Assembly (NCBI RefSeq): GCF_015354445.1
Contig: NZ_JADKYT010000002.1
Location: 558,001 to 622,000 of the forward strand
Reading direction: 5' to 3'
DNA: 64,000 bases
Origin: Methylophilus sp. QUAN
GTDB lineage: Bacteria; Pseudomonadota; Gammaproteobacteria; Burkholderiales; Methylophilaceae
Within the stretch, counting starts at the first letter, position 1, and every line of letters starts with the position of its first letter. Shown piece by piece: positions 7,868 through 16,844 of this stretch. Made by a program: the position numbers and the translations under genes. Under the pieces are notes generated by a model that made no database searches, was not told the origin of the DNA, and worked only from the letters and a program-made list of their open reading frames with translations.

Positions 7868-9957
7868 TTGAAATCCACTGTTGCGGTGAGCATGAAGTTG
7901 CGACCAGCGCCGGGAGCAAAGTTGACGCCTGCGGGGTTGCCATTGGAGTTGAAGTCGTACACATACTCATAATATTTGTCGAAAATATTGTTGGCCAGCA
8001 AACTGACTCGTCCCCAATGGGTTTTGTAATCAATATTCGCGCTGGTCAGTGTGTAGGCGCCGTATTTGCCACCCAAGTTGCTTTCATTGATGTAATAAGC
8101 CCCTTGTCTGTCGATATGAATACGCGCAATCCAGTCGGAGTCAGGGGTGAATTGCAGACCCAGTGAAGCCGTGTGGTCAGGAATGCCGCGTATGCTATGC
8201 CTTTTAAACTCTGGGTTTTGCGGATTGGGCTCTTCAATTTTGGCATACACCTTAGAAACATTGCCCCAGAAGCTGAAGTAGTCATTCAATCTGTAATCAA
8301 AACTGGCATCCAGGCCTTGCCGGAGTGTCTCGCCTAAAGGGCGGCGAACATTATCAATATTGATGAACTCATGCTTGGCTTTCTGCTGCCAGTAGGAAAT
8401 TCGTGTATTGAGCGCACTGTTCCAGCCACTTTTAAGGCCAATTTCCCAGCCATCATTCACAGCGACATCTATTGGGATTCTTGCGCCACTATTAGCATCG
8501 AACTGATTCAAGTTGATCCCCGTCGGCGTTTGGAAGCTGCGACCTGCATTGCCAAACAGGGTGTGCTGTGCGTTCAGATTGGCAAACGCATTGAATTTGG
8601 GTTGCACAATCGTCGGTGAGTCGTACAAGTCTGTATTGATTTGCCTGGCCGGAATCAGGTTTGTGCCAATGATGATAGGCGCATTCGCTGTTGCATCCAG
8701 CCGATCCGCGCGCAGGGCAAAGTTCCAGCGTAGCCATTCAAGCGGTGTATTTTCCAATTTGGCATAGATGCCTTGTGCGGTAAAGTCGTAATCCGCTTTG
8801 ATACGAATGACATTGACACCTACCGCATTTATCCTTTGATTAAACTGGCTGACTTCCTGATGCTCAATATCATAGCCGGTCTCAACAGCCCATTGCGGAT
8901 TGATTTTCCAGTTTAGTTTTGCAATCAGCCCTGTTGATGTTTGATCATCCAGCCTATGTTCGACATTCGGCGAACCCACAAAACGCACATCCCGTTCACG
9001 GTCAAAATTCTGCCAGTAAGTCTTCAGGCTCACATCCAGGTCATTATTGAAAAAGTAGTCATAATGCAGGCTCAGGTGTTTGAATTCCTTTTCCCCCCTG
9101 TCATTGAGTGCATTAGGCGCGACGCCGGTTGGATTGGCGCGGGCCTGTGCTTTGGGCATGTAGCCAGGGGCCTCTGGCGAGTTATATTTGCCGTATTTAG
9201 CACTCAGCGCCAGCGTAGATTGGTCAAAGTCCAATTGCCAGCGGCCGGATAACGCAATTTTTTCATTTTCGGTATGGTCGCGGAAGCCGTTGCCCTTGCG
9301 GTAGCCAATTGCATAGTTCTGGGTGAAATTGTCTTGCTTGTCACCAAAATAGCCCTGCATTTCACGGGTATTAAAGCTGCCATAACCGAATTGCAACTGC
9401 TTGCCAGCATCTTTCCGTGTTTCCACTTTGTAATTCCCGGCAGTCGCAAACAAACCTGTGCTGGCATCACTGGTGCCCTTAAAGACCTGAATGCTCTGAA
9501 TGTTGGTCGGGAACAGATAATCCAGTTCACTCAAGCCGGAAAACAGGTTGGAAGGAATACCATCAACCAGCAATTTGGCATTGGGTGTCTCGCCGTCACC
9601 ACTAAAGCCGCGAATGGAAATTTCTGTATTCACAATGCCCTGGCTGTAGCGTGACAGTACGACGCCAGGCGTTTTGTTAAAAAGTTCCAGCGTGTCGGTC
9701 ACATGTTCGTATTCAAGTTCTTGCCTGGTAATGACATCTACCGAACCAGCCAGGCCTTTATCCACGGATGAGATTTGCGCCTGATTGCCGATGACGACTA
9801 CGCTATCTAGCTCTACAGGGGTTTCATTATCCGTGAGTGTTTTTCGTTGTTTGCTAGCTTCATTTTCTTTCTCTTGTTCCCTGGCTTCTTCAGCGTAGCC
9901 AGGTGTCATAGGCAGCAATATCAGCGCCATTAAACTGGCAATGGTTTTTTTATGCAT
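7864..9957 (-). CDS. TonB-dependent outer membrane receptor
   Basis: The 697-residue receptor has a signal peptide (cleavage near residue 22, PGYA), a TonB box-like DSVVVIGN (51-58), a plug domain (about 62-175; IRGFSGD, LLVDGIPSN) and a 22-strand type barrel ending in PGAGRNFMLTATVDF. The chain ends in Lys after the usual terminal Phe. It takes up a scarce ligand using energy from TonB. The block after 'GFRDHT', with a PG and spaced prolines, looks like the matching region of E. coli YncD (PqqU, a PQQ receptor), but this is a by-eye resemblance and many siderophore receptors share the layout. It heads an operon in which the ABC ATPase gene overlaps its stop codon. Candidate ligands are PQQ, a metallophore, or zinc, given the neighbours on each side. 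Confidence 0.9.
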   Translation of the reverse strand: MHKKTIASLMALILLPMTPGYAEEAREQEKENEASKQRKTLTDNETPVELDSVVVIGNQAQISSVDKGLAGSVDVITRQELEYEHVTDTLELFNKTPGVVLSRYSQGIVNTEISIRGFSGDGETPNAKLLVDGIPSNLFSGLSELDYLFPTNIQSIQVFKGTSDASTGLFATAGNYKVETRKDAGKQLQFGYGSFNTREMQGYFGDKQDNFTQNYAIGYRKGNGFRDHTENEKIALSGRWQLDFDQSTLALSAKYGKYNSPEAPGYMPKAQARANPTGVAPNALNDRGEKEFKHLSLHYDYFFNNDLDVSLKTYWQNFDRERDVRFVGSPNVEHRLDDQTSTGLIAKLNWKINPQWAVETGYDIEHQEVSQFNQRINAVGVNVIRIKADYDFTAQGIYAKLENTPLEWLRWNFALRADRLDATANAPIIIGTNLIPARQINTDLYDSPTIVQPKFNAFANLNAQHTLFGNAGRSFQTPTGINLNQFDANSGARIPIDVAVNDGWEIGLKSGWNSALNTRISYWQQKAKHEFINIDNVRRPLGETLRQGLDASFDYRLNDYFSFWGNVSKVYAKIEEPNPQNPEFKRHSIRGIPDHTASLGLQFTPDSDWIARIHIDRQGAYYINESNLGGKYGAYTLTSANIDYKTHWGRVSLLANNIFDKYYEYVYDFNSNGNPAGVNFAPGAGRNFMLTATVDFK

Positions 9958-10195
9958 GATGCGTTTCTTCCCTGTGAGTATGCATGTATCCAGCCGGTGT
10001 GAACTGGATGTGTTTTTTACCGTTTAGATTATTTCATTTAGGTTGAGTATATCTGGCTTGTTTTGAAAAGCGTCCGCTTCACCTCGATAAAAAACACCCG
10101 ATAGACAATGTGTCACTTTTGCTTTACCCCACCTCTCGTACATGATCGTTTGGCGATATACGACCAGGCGCTTTGATGTCTAGCCTGATTCAATT
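9958..10195 (-). promoter_or_regulatory. Upstream region of the TonB receptor operon
   Basis: The 238-bp region precedes the TonB receptor start and follows the ZigA gene. It contains a 6-bp inverted repeat ATCCAG-N10-CTGGAT (9988-10009) inside the probable leader. I found no copy of the GCAAC/GTTGC palindrome that precedes the dksA2 gene, no clear Fur box and no strong intrinsic terminator, so read-through from the zinc module is possible. Confidence 0.35.
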
Positions 10196-11419
10196 TCAAA
10201 CGGTTGCTTCAATCTGCTCGTCTTGTATATTGGGTGCCCATGCCGGAAAGGGATCCGGCAATTGCCGCCACTGCTGTATGCCAAGCGCAATCTCTGCCTC
10301 GGTCAACAGGCAGGCATCAAATTGCCTGGTGAGCGCCGCTTTATCCATCCCCATGCCGATAACCACCAGTTCTTGCTGACGGTCACCATAAGGGGCCTGC
10401 ATACGCGAGTGGATGTGTTGCAGGCTTTCTTCATCTTGTGGCCAGTATTCTTGCGGTGTTGCGCTCCACCACATGCCCGCCAGTTCGGTGCGGGTGACTG
10501 CGCCTGCTTGCGACCAGGTGGCGCAGAACTCTGGCCGTGAGGCGATCCAGTAACGGCCTTTGGAGCGGACGACACCGGGCCATTCTTTGTTGAACCATTG
10601 CCACAAACGTTGTGGGTGAAACGGTTTACGTGCCCGGTAAACAAAGCTGGAGATGCCGTATTCTTCACTTTCTGGCACATGCTCGCCACGTAGCTCTTGC
10701 AGCCAGCCTGGCGCTTCGGCCGCCTGATCAAAATCAAATAGTCCGGTATTGATGATGCGATTTAGCGGCACTTTGCCAAAGCTGCTATGGATAATCTGCG
10801 CGCGTGGATTGAGCGTTTTGAGGATGCCTTCCAGCCTGGAGACTTCTTCCAGGGTTAACAGGTCAGTTTTATTCAGCACTAACACGTCGCAAAACTCGAT
10901 TTGTTCAACCAGCAGGTCAACCACCGTGCGTTCATCTTCTTCGCCCAGCGAGAGGCCGCGGTCGCCCAGCATATCTTGCGAGCCATAGTCTTTGAGAAAA
11001 TTATAACCATCTACTACGGTGACCATGGTGTCCAATTGGGCAACATCTGCCAGCGAAACGCCGTCTTCGTCTGCAAAGGTAAAGGTTTCTGCAATGGGCA
11101 AGGGTTCGGAAATGCCGGTGGTTTCAATCAACAGGTAGTCAAAGCGGTTTTCTTTGGCCAGCCGTGTGATTTCAATCAGCAAGTCCTCGCGCAAGGTGCA
11201 GCAAATGCAGCCATTGCTCATCTCAACCAGTTTTTCTTCTTGACGCGACAAGGCTGCACCACCGTCACGCACCAGTTGTGCATCGATATTCACCTCGGAC
11301 ATATCGTTGACAATCACTGCGACACGCTTGCCTTCGCGGTTATTGAGGATATGGTTGAGTAGGGTGGTTTTACCCGCGCCTAAAAAGCCGGAAAGTACCG
11401 TGACTGGCAGTTTTTTCAT
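10196..11419 (-). CDS. zigA: Zinc metallochaperone GTPase ZigA (COG0523)
   Basis: The 407-residue GTPase has Walker [10 protein letters not shown] (11-19), the metal-binding GCICC motif (70-74) that defines COG0523, and the guanine-specificity motif NKTD near 183. The C-terminal CobW-like domain contains [10 protein letters not shown] and ends with PDPFPAW, as in the ZigA/ZagA subgroup made under zinc starvation. It is thought to deliver zinc to client enzymes when zinc is scarce. The gene lies 10 bp downstream of the dksA2-like gene and shares its palindrome-bearing promoter. Association with a Zur-like regulator gene supports the zinc role over cobalt or nitrile hydratase chaperones of the same family. 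Confidence 0.88.
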   Translation of the reverse strand: MKKLPVTVLSGFLGAGKTTLLNHILNNREGKRVAVIVNDMSEVNIDAQLVRDGGAALSRQEEKLVEMSNGCICCTLREDLLIEITRLAKENRFDYLLIETTGISEPLPIAETFTFADEDGVSLADVAQLDTMVTVVDGYNFLKDYGSQDMLGDRGLSLGEEDERTVVDLLVEQIEFCDVLVLNKTDLLTLEEVSRLEGILKTLNPRAQIIHSSFGKVPLNRIINTGLFDFDQAAEAPGWLQELRGEHVPESEEYGISSFVYRARKPFHPQRLWQWFNKEWPGVVRSKGRYWIASRPEFCATWSQAGAVTRTELAGMWWSATPQEYWPQDEESLQHIHSRMQAPYGDRQQELVVIGMGMDKAALTRQFDACLLTEAEIALGIQQWRQLPDPFPAWAPNIQDEQIEATV

Positions 11420-11429
11420 AGGTCATCCT

Positions 11430-11834
11430 TTAGTGGTTAAATTGCCGTTCGCGGCGCTCATGCCGCTCTTGTGCTTCCAGGCACAACTTGGTGGTTGGCC
11501 TGGCTAATAGCCTGGCGAGACCGATTGGCTCCCCGGTGTCTTCGCAATAGCCATAACTGCCATCCTGGATGCGGCGCAAGGCTGATTGAATGGTTTTTAA
11601 ATGCTTGCGCTCGCGGTCTCGTGTGCGCAGTTCCAAGCTGTGTGTTTCCTCTTGCGTGGCGCGATCGGCCGGGTCTGGTGTTTCTTGCTGATCTGAGAGA
11701 TGTTCACTGGTCTGGCGCATATTGTCTTGCAAGGCTTGAAGCTGTGCCTCCAGTAACTGCCGAAAGAAGGCCAGTTGTGCTTCGTTCATATAAGCGTCTG
11801 CTGACATCGCTAATAATTGTGCGTGAGTAACCAT
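11430..11834 (-). CDS. DksA2-type RNA polymerase-binding factor lacking a full zinc finger
   Basis: The 134-residue protein aligns with DksA: coiled-coil region with DPADRATQEE near 54-63, and a C-terminal finger where two of the four cysteines are replaced (C97-x2-T100 and C118-x2-A121). The same C-T/C-A pattern is known from Pseudomonas DksA2, which replaces zinc-bound DksA during zinc limitation. It binds the RNA polymerase secondary channel with ppGpp. No good ribosome binding site precedes the ATG at 11834; the internal ATG at 11789 (MNEAQLAFF) lines up with the conserved DksA start of the coiled coil and is a possible alternative. It is transcribed with zigA from a promoter covered by three palindromes. 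Confidence 0.85.
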   Translation of the reverse strand: MVTHAQLLAMSADAYMNEAQLAFFRQLLEAQLQALQDNMRQTSEHLSDQQETPDPADRATQEETHSLELRTRDRERKHLKTIQSALRRIQDGSYGYCEDTGEPIGLARLLARPTTKLCLEAQERHERRERQFNH

Positions 11835-11838
11835 TTAA

Positions 11839-11908
11839 GCAACTTTGTTGCAATGCAATAAAGTTGCATTTTAGTGGGTGTTGGTATTATTTGCAACTAA
11901 GTTGCAAA
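11839..11908. promoter_or_regulatory. Three tandem GCAAC/GTTGC palindromes, likely Zur operators
   Basis: Three inverted repeats with the same half-site lie between the zur stop and the dksA2 start: GCAACTTTGTTGC (11839-11851), TGCAATAAAGTTGCA (11854-11868) and the perfect 19-bp TTTGCAACTAAGTTGCAAA (11890-11908). Dyad size suits a Fur-family dimer. The zinc-related genes on both sides make Zur the likely binder. The motif differs from the ATGTTATA-type Zur box of enterobacteria. Confidence 0.6.
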
Positions 11909-11954
11909 ATTGTTGGGTAGTAATCGAGTAGTAAAAGAAAGTCGCGCGCCTATT

Positions 11955-12419
11955 TTAGGCCGACGCTTGTTGGCATTGTGGGCAGAGGCCCTTGAGGTTG
12001 ATTTCGATGTGGGATATTTGGTAGGTGTCGAAAATGGCTTGCGGAATATGCGCAGCCAATTCATGAATGCAAAGGACTGTGCCACAGCGCTGGCATTGCA
12101 AATGAGCATGACCGTGATTGTTTAACAAACCGCTGCTTGTGCTGGCGTCTGTGGCTTTGTAACTGCGCTTAGGGGCATTCAGTTGAAATTTCCAGGCGCG
12201 GTCATCGGTGGATATTTTATGGATCAGGGCATGTTCCTGCAACCAGTCCAGCACCCGGTATACCGTCACCCGGTCAATTTCTTTGATGCCTTGCAACGCA
12301 GCCAGTATCTCAGTGTGACTCAGCGCATTGTGCGAGTTGAGCAGGGAGCTCAATACGGCCAAGCGCGCTTTGGTCGGGCGCAGGCCAGCATCAGTGATCA
12401 ATTGTTCGGCAGTTTGCAT
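11955..12419 (-). CDS. zur: Fur-family transcriptional repressor, probably Zur
   Basis: The 154-residue regulator has a winged-helix N-terminal domain (GLRPTKARLAVLSSLL; IDRVTVYRVLDWLQEH) and a dimerisation domain with HGHAHLQCQRCG and CPQC, the four cysteines of the structural zinc site. The ATG at 12419 is preferred over an in-frame TTG at 12425; no clear ribosome binding site precedes either. Sequence alone does not fully separate Zur from Fur or PerR, but the DksA2 and ZigA genes downstream are hallmark Zur targets. It lies 8 bp after the selO stop, so it is probably read from the selO promoter. Confidence 0.8.
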   Translation of the reverse strand: MQTAEQLITDAGLRPTKARLAVLSSLLNSHNALSHTEILAALQGIKEIDRVTVYRVLDWLQEHALIHKISTDDRAWKFQLNAPKRSYKATDASTSSGLLNNHGHAHLQCQRCGTVLCIHELAAHIPQAIFDTYQISHIEINLKGLCPQCQQASA

Positions 12420-12427
12420 GGCCAAAA

Positions 12428-14017
12428 TTATGAACTACACGATAGCATCGAGCAACCGGCCTTTTGCCGCGCCCAGTCCGGGCGCTTTTGCGCAAAGGCG
12501 GCCATGCCAGCCTGCTCGGTATAGGGTTGGCGTAACACGTCCAATAACGTCAGCAAACGGCTGTTGTCACCTTGGGTCGCCAGGTCAATCGCTTCTTGCG
12601 CCAGGTAGTTACGCAGCACATAAATCGGGTTGGCCGCCGCCATGGTTTGCAAGCGCTGCTCAGGGGTTAATGCTGATTGTTGTAAACGTAGGCTGTAGTT
12701 TTGCAGCCAGGCCTGGATATCTGCGCCAAACTGTTGTTGTCCTTGTTCGGTGTAAAACGCGTCGGTCAGCGTTGCTAGTTGCGGATGTGCAATATCCAGT
12801 TTTGCTAATTGGGTGAAGAACAGTGTCTGGTCAACTTCAGCGCGTTGCATTAACTCAAAAATATGGTTAATCAGCTCTCCATCGCCATCTTGCCAGTGGT
12901 CGAATCCAAACTTGTCAGCCAGGCTGGAGGTCAGGGCGCGTATATAGGTCTGGTCATAAGTGGTCAAGCCATCCGCCAGGCCTTGCGTTTCCGGTAGCAG
13001 GGTGCCCAACGCTTCGGCCAGTCGCTCCAGGTTCCAGCGCGCGATATCCGGTTGGCGGCCAAAACAGTAGCGGCGGCCTTGCGCATCAGTCGTATTTGGC
13101 GTCCAGCCGGGGTCAAAGTTATCCACCCAGCCATATGGGCCATAATCAATGGTCAGGCCGAGAATGGACATATTGTCGGTATTCATCACACCATGCACAA
13201 AACCCACGCGCATCCAGTGCGCGATCATAATGGCTGTGCGCGAACACACTTCTTCAAACCATGCCTCAATCAGCTCGGCAGAAGGATCGTTAATGTCCAA
13301 CGCCAGACCGGTGGTCGGCCACCAATCGGCAAAGTCACGGTCCAGCGTCAATCCGATCAGGCGTTTTAATAACGGTAATTCGTTGCGGCTGGCGAGGATT
13401 TCAAAATGACCAAAGCGCGTAAATGAAGGGGCGACGCGGCAGACAATCGCGCCAGGTTCCAGTTGTGGATTGCCGTTGTAAAACATATCCCGTACCACCT
13501 GGTTACCGGTAGTGACCAGGCTTAATGCGCGCGTGGTCGGCACGCCCAGGTGATGCATGGCTTCTGAGCATAAAAACTCGCGCAGGCTGGAGCGCAGCAC
13601 TGCGCGGCCATCTGCCGAACGGGAGTAAGGGGTTTCGCCAGCGCCTTTGAGTTGCAGCTCAAAGCGTTTGCCGGCGTGGATGAGCTCACCCAGGTAAATG
13701 GCACGGCCATCGCCGAGTTGCCCGGCCCAGTGCCCAAACTGGTGCCCGCCGTAACGGGTGGCATAAGTGAACATGCCATCCAGGATGCCATTGCCACCCA
13801 GCGTCTGTATCAGATCGCGGTCCTGCATGTCCGCGGCTGAAAACCCCAAGAGTTCGGCGACTTCAGGGCTATAGGCCAGTAGTTGCGGGTTGTTGACCGG
13901 GGTCGGTTGTACGGGCGACCACAAACAGTCGCTGACTTGCCTGGTGTAATTTTCTGAGATCGGGTCGCCGGGAAGTTCGCGGGTAAAACGGTTGTCAAAG
14001 GTCAGGGGCTTCATCAT
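12428..14017 (-). CDS. selO: SelO/YdiU protein adenylyltransferase (AMPylator)
   Basis: The 529-residue pseudokinase-fold enzyme transfers AMP from ATP to proteins and is linked to redox stress. Recognisable motifs are YGGHQFGHWAGQLGDGRA, the lysine-bearing LQLKGAGETPYSR, HGVMNTDNMSILG and IDYGPYGWVDNFDP, which hold the ATP and metal ligands. The chain ends SMLSCSS, where the cysteine stands at the site of selenocysteine in eukaryotic SelO. Length is normal for the family. It is divergent from the RNB gene at 14137 with a 119-bp shared promoter region and is followed closely by zur. Confidence 0.95.
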   Translation of the reverse strand: MMKPLTFDNRFTRELPGDPISENYTRQVSDCLWSPVQPTPVNNPQLLAYSPEVAELLGFSAADMQDRDLIQTLGGNGILDGMFTYATRYGGHQFGHWAGQLGDGRAIYLGELIHAGKRFELQLKGAGETPYSRSADGRAVLRSSLREFLCSEAMHHLGVPTTRALSLVTTGNQVVRDMFYNGNPQLEPGAIVCRVAPSFTRFGHFEILASRNELPLLKRLIGLTLDRDFADWWPTTGLALDINDPSAELIEAWFEEVCSRTAIMIAHWMRVGFVHGVMNTDNMSILGLTIDYGPYGWVDNFDPGWTPNTTDAQGRRYCFGRQPDIARWNLERLAEALGTLLPETQGLADGLTTYDQTYIRALTSSLADKFGFDHWQDGDGELINHIFELMQRAEVDQTLFFTQLAKLDIAHPQLATLTDAFYTEQGQQQFGADIQAWLQNYSLRLQQSALTPEQRLQTMAAANPIYVLRNYLAQEAIDLATQGDNSRLLTLLDVLRQPYTEQAGMAAFAQKRPDWARQKAGCSMLSCSS

Positions 14018-14136
14018 GCTATTTTAGTCATTATCCTTGGCTAAAGTTCAGTGCTTGCCAAAAAACTGCGGTCTTCTCGGGTAAAATAGCGTTTTAATAC
14101 GCTCAAGTGTGATTTCCACACGTTTAATTTCCCCAC

Positions 14137-16053
14137 ATGAATGTTTTTTACGAAGAAGACGGTGGCTTTAAAGTCGCTTCCATCATGTCTGAGGCCGATA
14201 GCAGCTTGCAAGTTGAAGCCAGCACTGGCAAACGCAGCAAAATTAAAGCGGCCAATGTATTGATGCGCTTTGACGGTAGCTTGTCCGGCTTTCTCGAAGC
14301 AGCACAGGCTGAGTCTGATACCCTGGATACCGACTTCTTGTGGGAGTGCTGTGGTGAGCCGGAGTTCGCTTTTGAGGATCTGGCACAAGAGTATTACGGC
14401 GGCAAACCGAGCCGTCAGCAGGCAGCTGCGATTGCGCTCAAACTGCACGCGGCGCCTATGTATTTTTACCGCAAGGGCAAAGGCCGCTATAAAGCCGCGC
14501 CGGAAGATACCCTGAAAGCCGCCCTGGCTGGCCTGGAAAAAAAACGCCAGCAAGCCGAGTTAATGGCGCAAATGGTGGCGCAACTCAAGGTGCAGTCTTT
14601 GCCAGAGAGCTTTGCTGCCAGGCTGGATGCATTGTTATATGCGCCTGATAAGAATAGCCTGGAGTGGAAGGCACTCGAGCAGGCTGCAGCCGAACTGAAA
14701 CAATTGCCCGTGCAAGTGTTGCACGCAGCAGGCGCGATTCCTTCCGTGCATGATTATCACCTGAGGGCATTTTTGCGTGAGTATTTTGCCCACGGCACGG
14801 CGTTTCCCGCGTTTTCATTGGCGGATATGCCTGACGCATTGCCATTGTCAGCCGTACAGGCATTTAGTATTGATGACAGCACCACTACCGAAATTGATGA
14901 TGCCTTATCCGTGACGGCCCTGGCCAATGGTAATACGCAGGTTGGTATTCATATTGCCGCACCGGCGTTGGGTGTGGCGCCACACGAGGCACTGGATAAT
15001 GAGGTGATGAAGCGTTTGTCTACGGTGTATATGCCGGGGCATAAAATCACCATGTTGCCGGAAGTCGCGATCCGGCCATTTAGCCTGGATGCGGGTGAAA
15101 CCAAGCCTGCCTTGTCGCTCTATCTGGAAGTGGCGCCTGATTTCAGCATCGTGCACCAGCATAGCTGCCTGGAGCGTGTGCAGATTGCCGAAAATTTGCG
15201 TCACGATACGCTAGAACCTTATTTCAATGAAACCACCTTGGCGCAAGATAGCGGACATCCGCTGTGGTCGTCACTGGTGTTTTTGTTTCATTTTGCCGAA
15301 AGCCTGGAAAAGGCCCGCGGCAAATATGACCCGACCCGGCCACAGCCGGTGGACTACAATTTTTATGTGACCGATGGCATCGTTGATATTGTGAATCGCC
15401 AGCGCGGTTCGCCAATGGATAAACTGGTGGCCGAGCTCATGATTGCTGCCAATAGCCAGTGGGGCTTGTTACTGGCCGAGCACGATGTGCCGGGGATCTA
15501 CCGGGCGCAAAATGGCGGCAAGGTCTATATGACTACCAAAGCCGAAGGCCACCAGGGGCTGGGCGTTGCGCAATACGCCTGGTGTACCTCACCGTTGCGT
15601 CGGGCAGTCGACTTGATTAACCAGCGCCAGTTGATCAGCGTGTTGACGTTACAGCCACCGGTTTACGCGGCCAATGGTGATGAAATCGTCGGCCATATGC
15701 GCAACTTTGACCAGACTTATAATGCCTATAACGAGTTCCAGACCCGCATGGAGCGTTACTGGTGCCTGCAATACCTGATTCAGGAAAACATCACTGAGAT
15801 AGAGGCCACGGTGTGGCGCGAAAACCTGGTGCGCCTGGAGCGCTTGCCTTATATGACCAAGGTACACAGTTTGCCTGCGACCAAGGCTGGCAGTAAAGTA
15901 CGGCTGGCGATACAGAAAGTGGATACTTTACTCATGGAGCTTGAATGCAAGTTCCTGGGCGTGATTGAAGAGGTAAGCGCTGTTGGCGACGAAGAGACGC
16001 TGGCAGTTGCCGCGACCGAGGATGCCCAGCCTGACGTGACAGAGAGTGCATAA
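14137..16053 (+). CDS. RNB-domain 3'-5' exoribonuclease (RNase II family)
   Basis: The 638-residue protein degrades RNA processively. The RNB catalytic core spans about 240-560. The metal-binding block reads SIDDSTTTEIDDA (about 244-256); compared with E. coli RNase II (IDSASTEDMDD), the second aspartate is glutamate here, while the others are kept. YAWCTSPLRRAVDLINQRQL is the conserved substrate-clamp region. The N-terminus differs from E. coli RNase II, and the tail is acidic. A genuine RNase R is encoded at 38943, so this is a second, distinct RNB enzyme of a type common in Betaproteobacteria. The stop codon overlaps the next gene's ATG. Confidence 0.88.
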   Translation: MNVFYEEDGGFKVASIMSEADSSLQVEASTGKRSKIKAANVLMRFDGSLSGFLEAAQAESDTLDTDFLWECCGEPEFAFEDLAQEYYGGKPSRQQAAAIALKLHAAPMYFYRKGKGRYKAAPEDTLKAALAGLEKKRQQAELMAQMVAQLKVQSLPESFAARLDALLYAPDKNSLEWKALEQAAAELKQLPVQVLHAAGAIPSVHDYHLRAFLREYFAHGTAFPAFSLADMPDALPLSAVQAFSIDDSTTTEIDDALSVTALANGNTQVGIHIAAPALGVAPHEALDNEVMKRLSTVYMPGHKITMLPEVAIRPFSLDAGETKPALSLYLEVAPDFSIVHQHSCLERVQIAENLRHDTLEPYFNETTLAQDSGHPLWSSLVFLFHFAESLEKARGKYDPTRPQPVDYNFYVTDGIVDIVNRQRGSPMDKLVAELMIAANSQWGLLLAEHDVPGIYRAQNGGKVYMTTKAEGHQGLGVAQYAWCTSPLRRAVDLINQRQLISVLTLQPPVYAANGDEIVGHMRNFDQTYNAYNEFQTRMERYWCLQYLIQENITEIEATVWRENLVRLERLPYMTKVHSLPATKAGSKVRLAIQKVDTLLMELECKFLGVIEEVSAVGDEETLAVAATEDAQPDVTESA

Positions 16054-16844
16054 TGTTTAAATTTAACCGTAAAATCCACAAAGCAGTGTCTGACTTTGAA
16101 ATGGTGGAAGTCACCGAGACCGACGGTGTGCGTTCCATGCATCTGGGCTCGCCGACCATACAAAGCAGCATGAAGGTCAAAGACCCTTATGCACTGGTGC
16201 TAGCTTATTCATGGGGCGTATTGAGCAGCCTGTTATTCAAACCTGATAGCCGTCGATTAACACTGGTCGGTCTGGGTGGTGGCTCGATTGCCAAATACGT
16301 GTGGAAATACTGCCCGCAAATCCAGCAAACCGTCATTGAGCTCAATCCGCAGGTGATTCAGGTGGCGCGTAGTCATTTCTTCGTGCCGGATGATGACGAG
16401 CGTTTGCAGATTATTGAGGGCGATGGCATTGCTCATATCCAGCAGCATCCTGGCGCTTGTGATTGGCTGATGATGGATGCCTTTGGCAGCAATGGCTTGC
16501 CACCAGATTTTTGTACCCAGTCATTCTTTGATGACTGTGCAGACGCGCTAACGCCAGACGGCTTGTTTACCATTAACCTGTGGGGATCAGATAAAAAATT
16601 TGATATCTATATGCAGCGCATGGAACAAACCTTTGAGCAGCGCGTATTAATGATGCCGACGGGTAAACCTGGCAATATCATCGTATTTGGTTTTAAATCT
16701 GCGTTGGCCATGCCAGACCTGGCTACCTTGCGCAAACGCGCGCAAGAGGCCATGCAAACCCACAATATCAATTTTCTCGACCTGATAGACCGCCTGCAAG
16801 GCGCTAATCCTAACAACGGTAAGGAGTTCACCCTCGGTGGCTAA
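16053..16844 (+). CDS. SpeE-like (spermidine synthase fold) methyltransferase-type protein
   Basis: The 263-residue protein has a Rossmann fold with the nucleotide-binding loop GLGGGSIAKYV (about 71-81), ELNPQVI at the end of strand 2, GDGIAHI and DWLMMDAFGSNGLP, as in spermidine synthases. Key polyamine-binding residues are not clear, and many proteins of this branch are not true polyamine synthases. The ATG overlaps the upstream RNB stop by one base (TAATG). It overlaps the downstream gene by 8 bp, so the three genes form an operon. Confidence 0.8.
   Translation: MFKFNRKIHKAVSDFEMVEVTETDGVRSMHLGSPTIQSSMKVKDPYALVLAYSWGVLSSLLFKPDSRRLTLVGLGGGSIAKYVWKYCPQIQQTVIELNPQVIQVARSHFFVPDDDERLQIIEGDGIAHIQQHPGACDWLMMDAFGSNGLPPDFCTQSFFDDCADALTPDGLFTINLWGSDKKFDIYMQRMEQTFEQRVLMMPTGKPGNIIVFGFKSALAMPDLATLRKRAQEAMQTHNINFLDLIDRLQGANPNNGKEFTLGG

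Noticed and set aside
9958-10195. TonB receptor operon as part of the Zur regulon
   Set aside because: No GCAAC/GTTGC palindrome occurs in its upstream region. Co-transcription from the zinc module remains possible, but there is no direct evidence.
12328-12816. 162-codon plus-strand frame across the zur/selO junction
   Set aside because: It is antisense to two well-supported genes and lacks a ribosome binding site.
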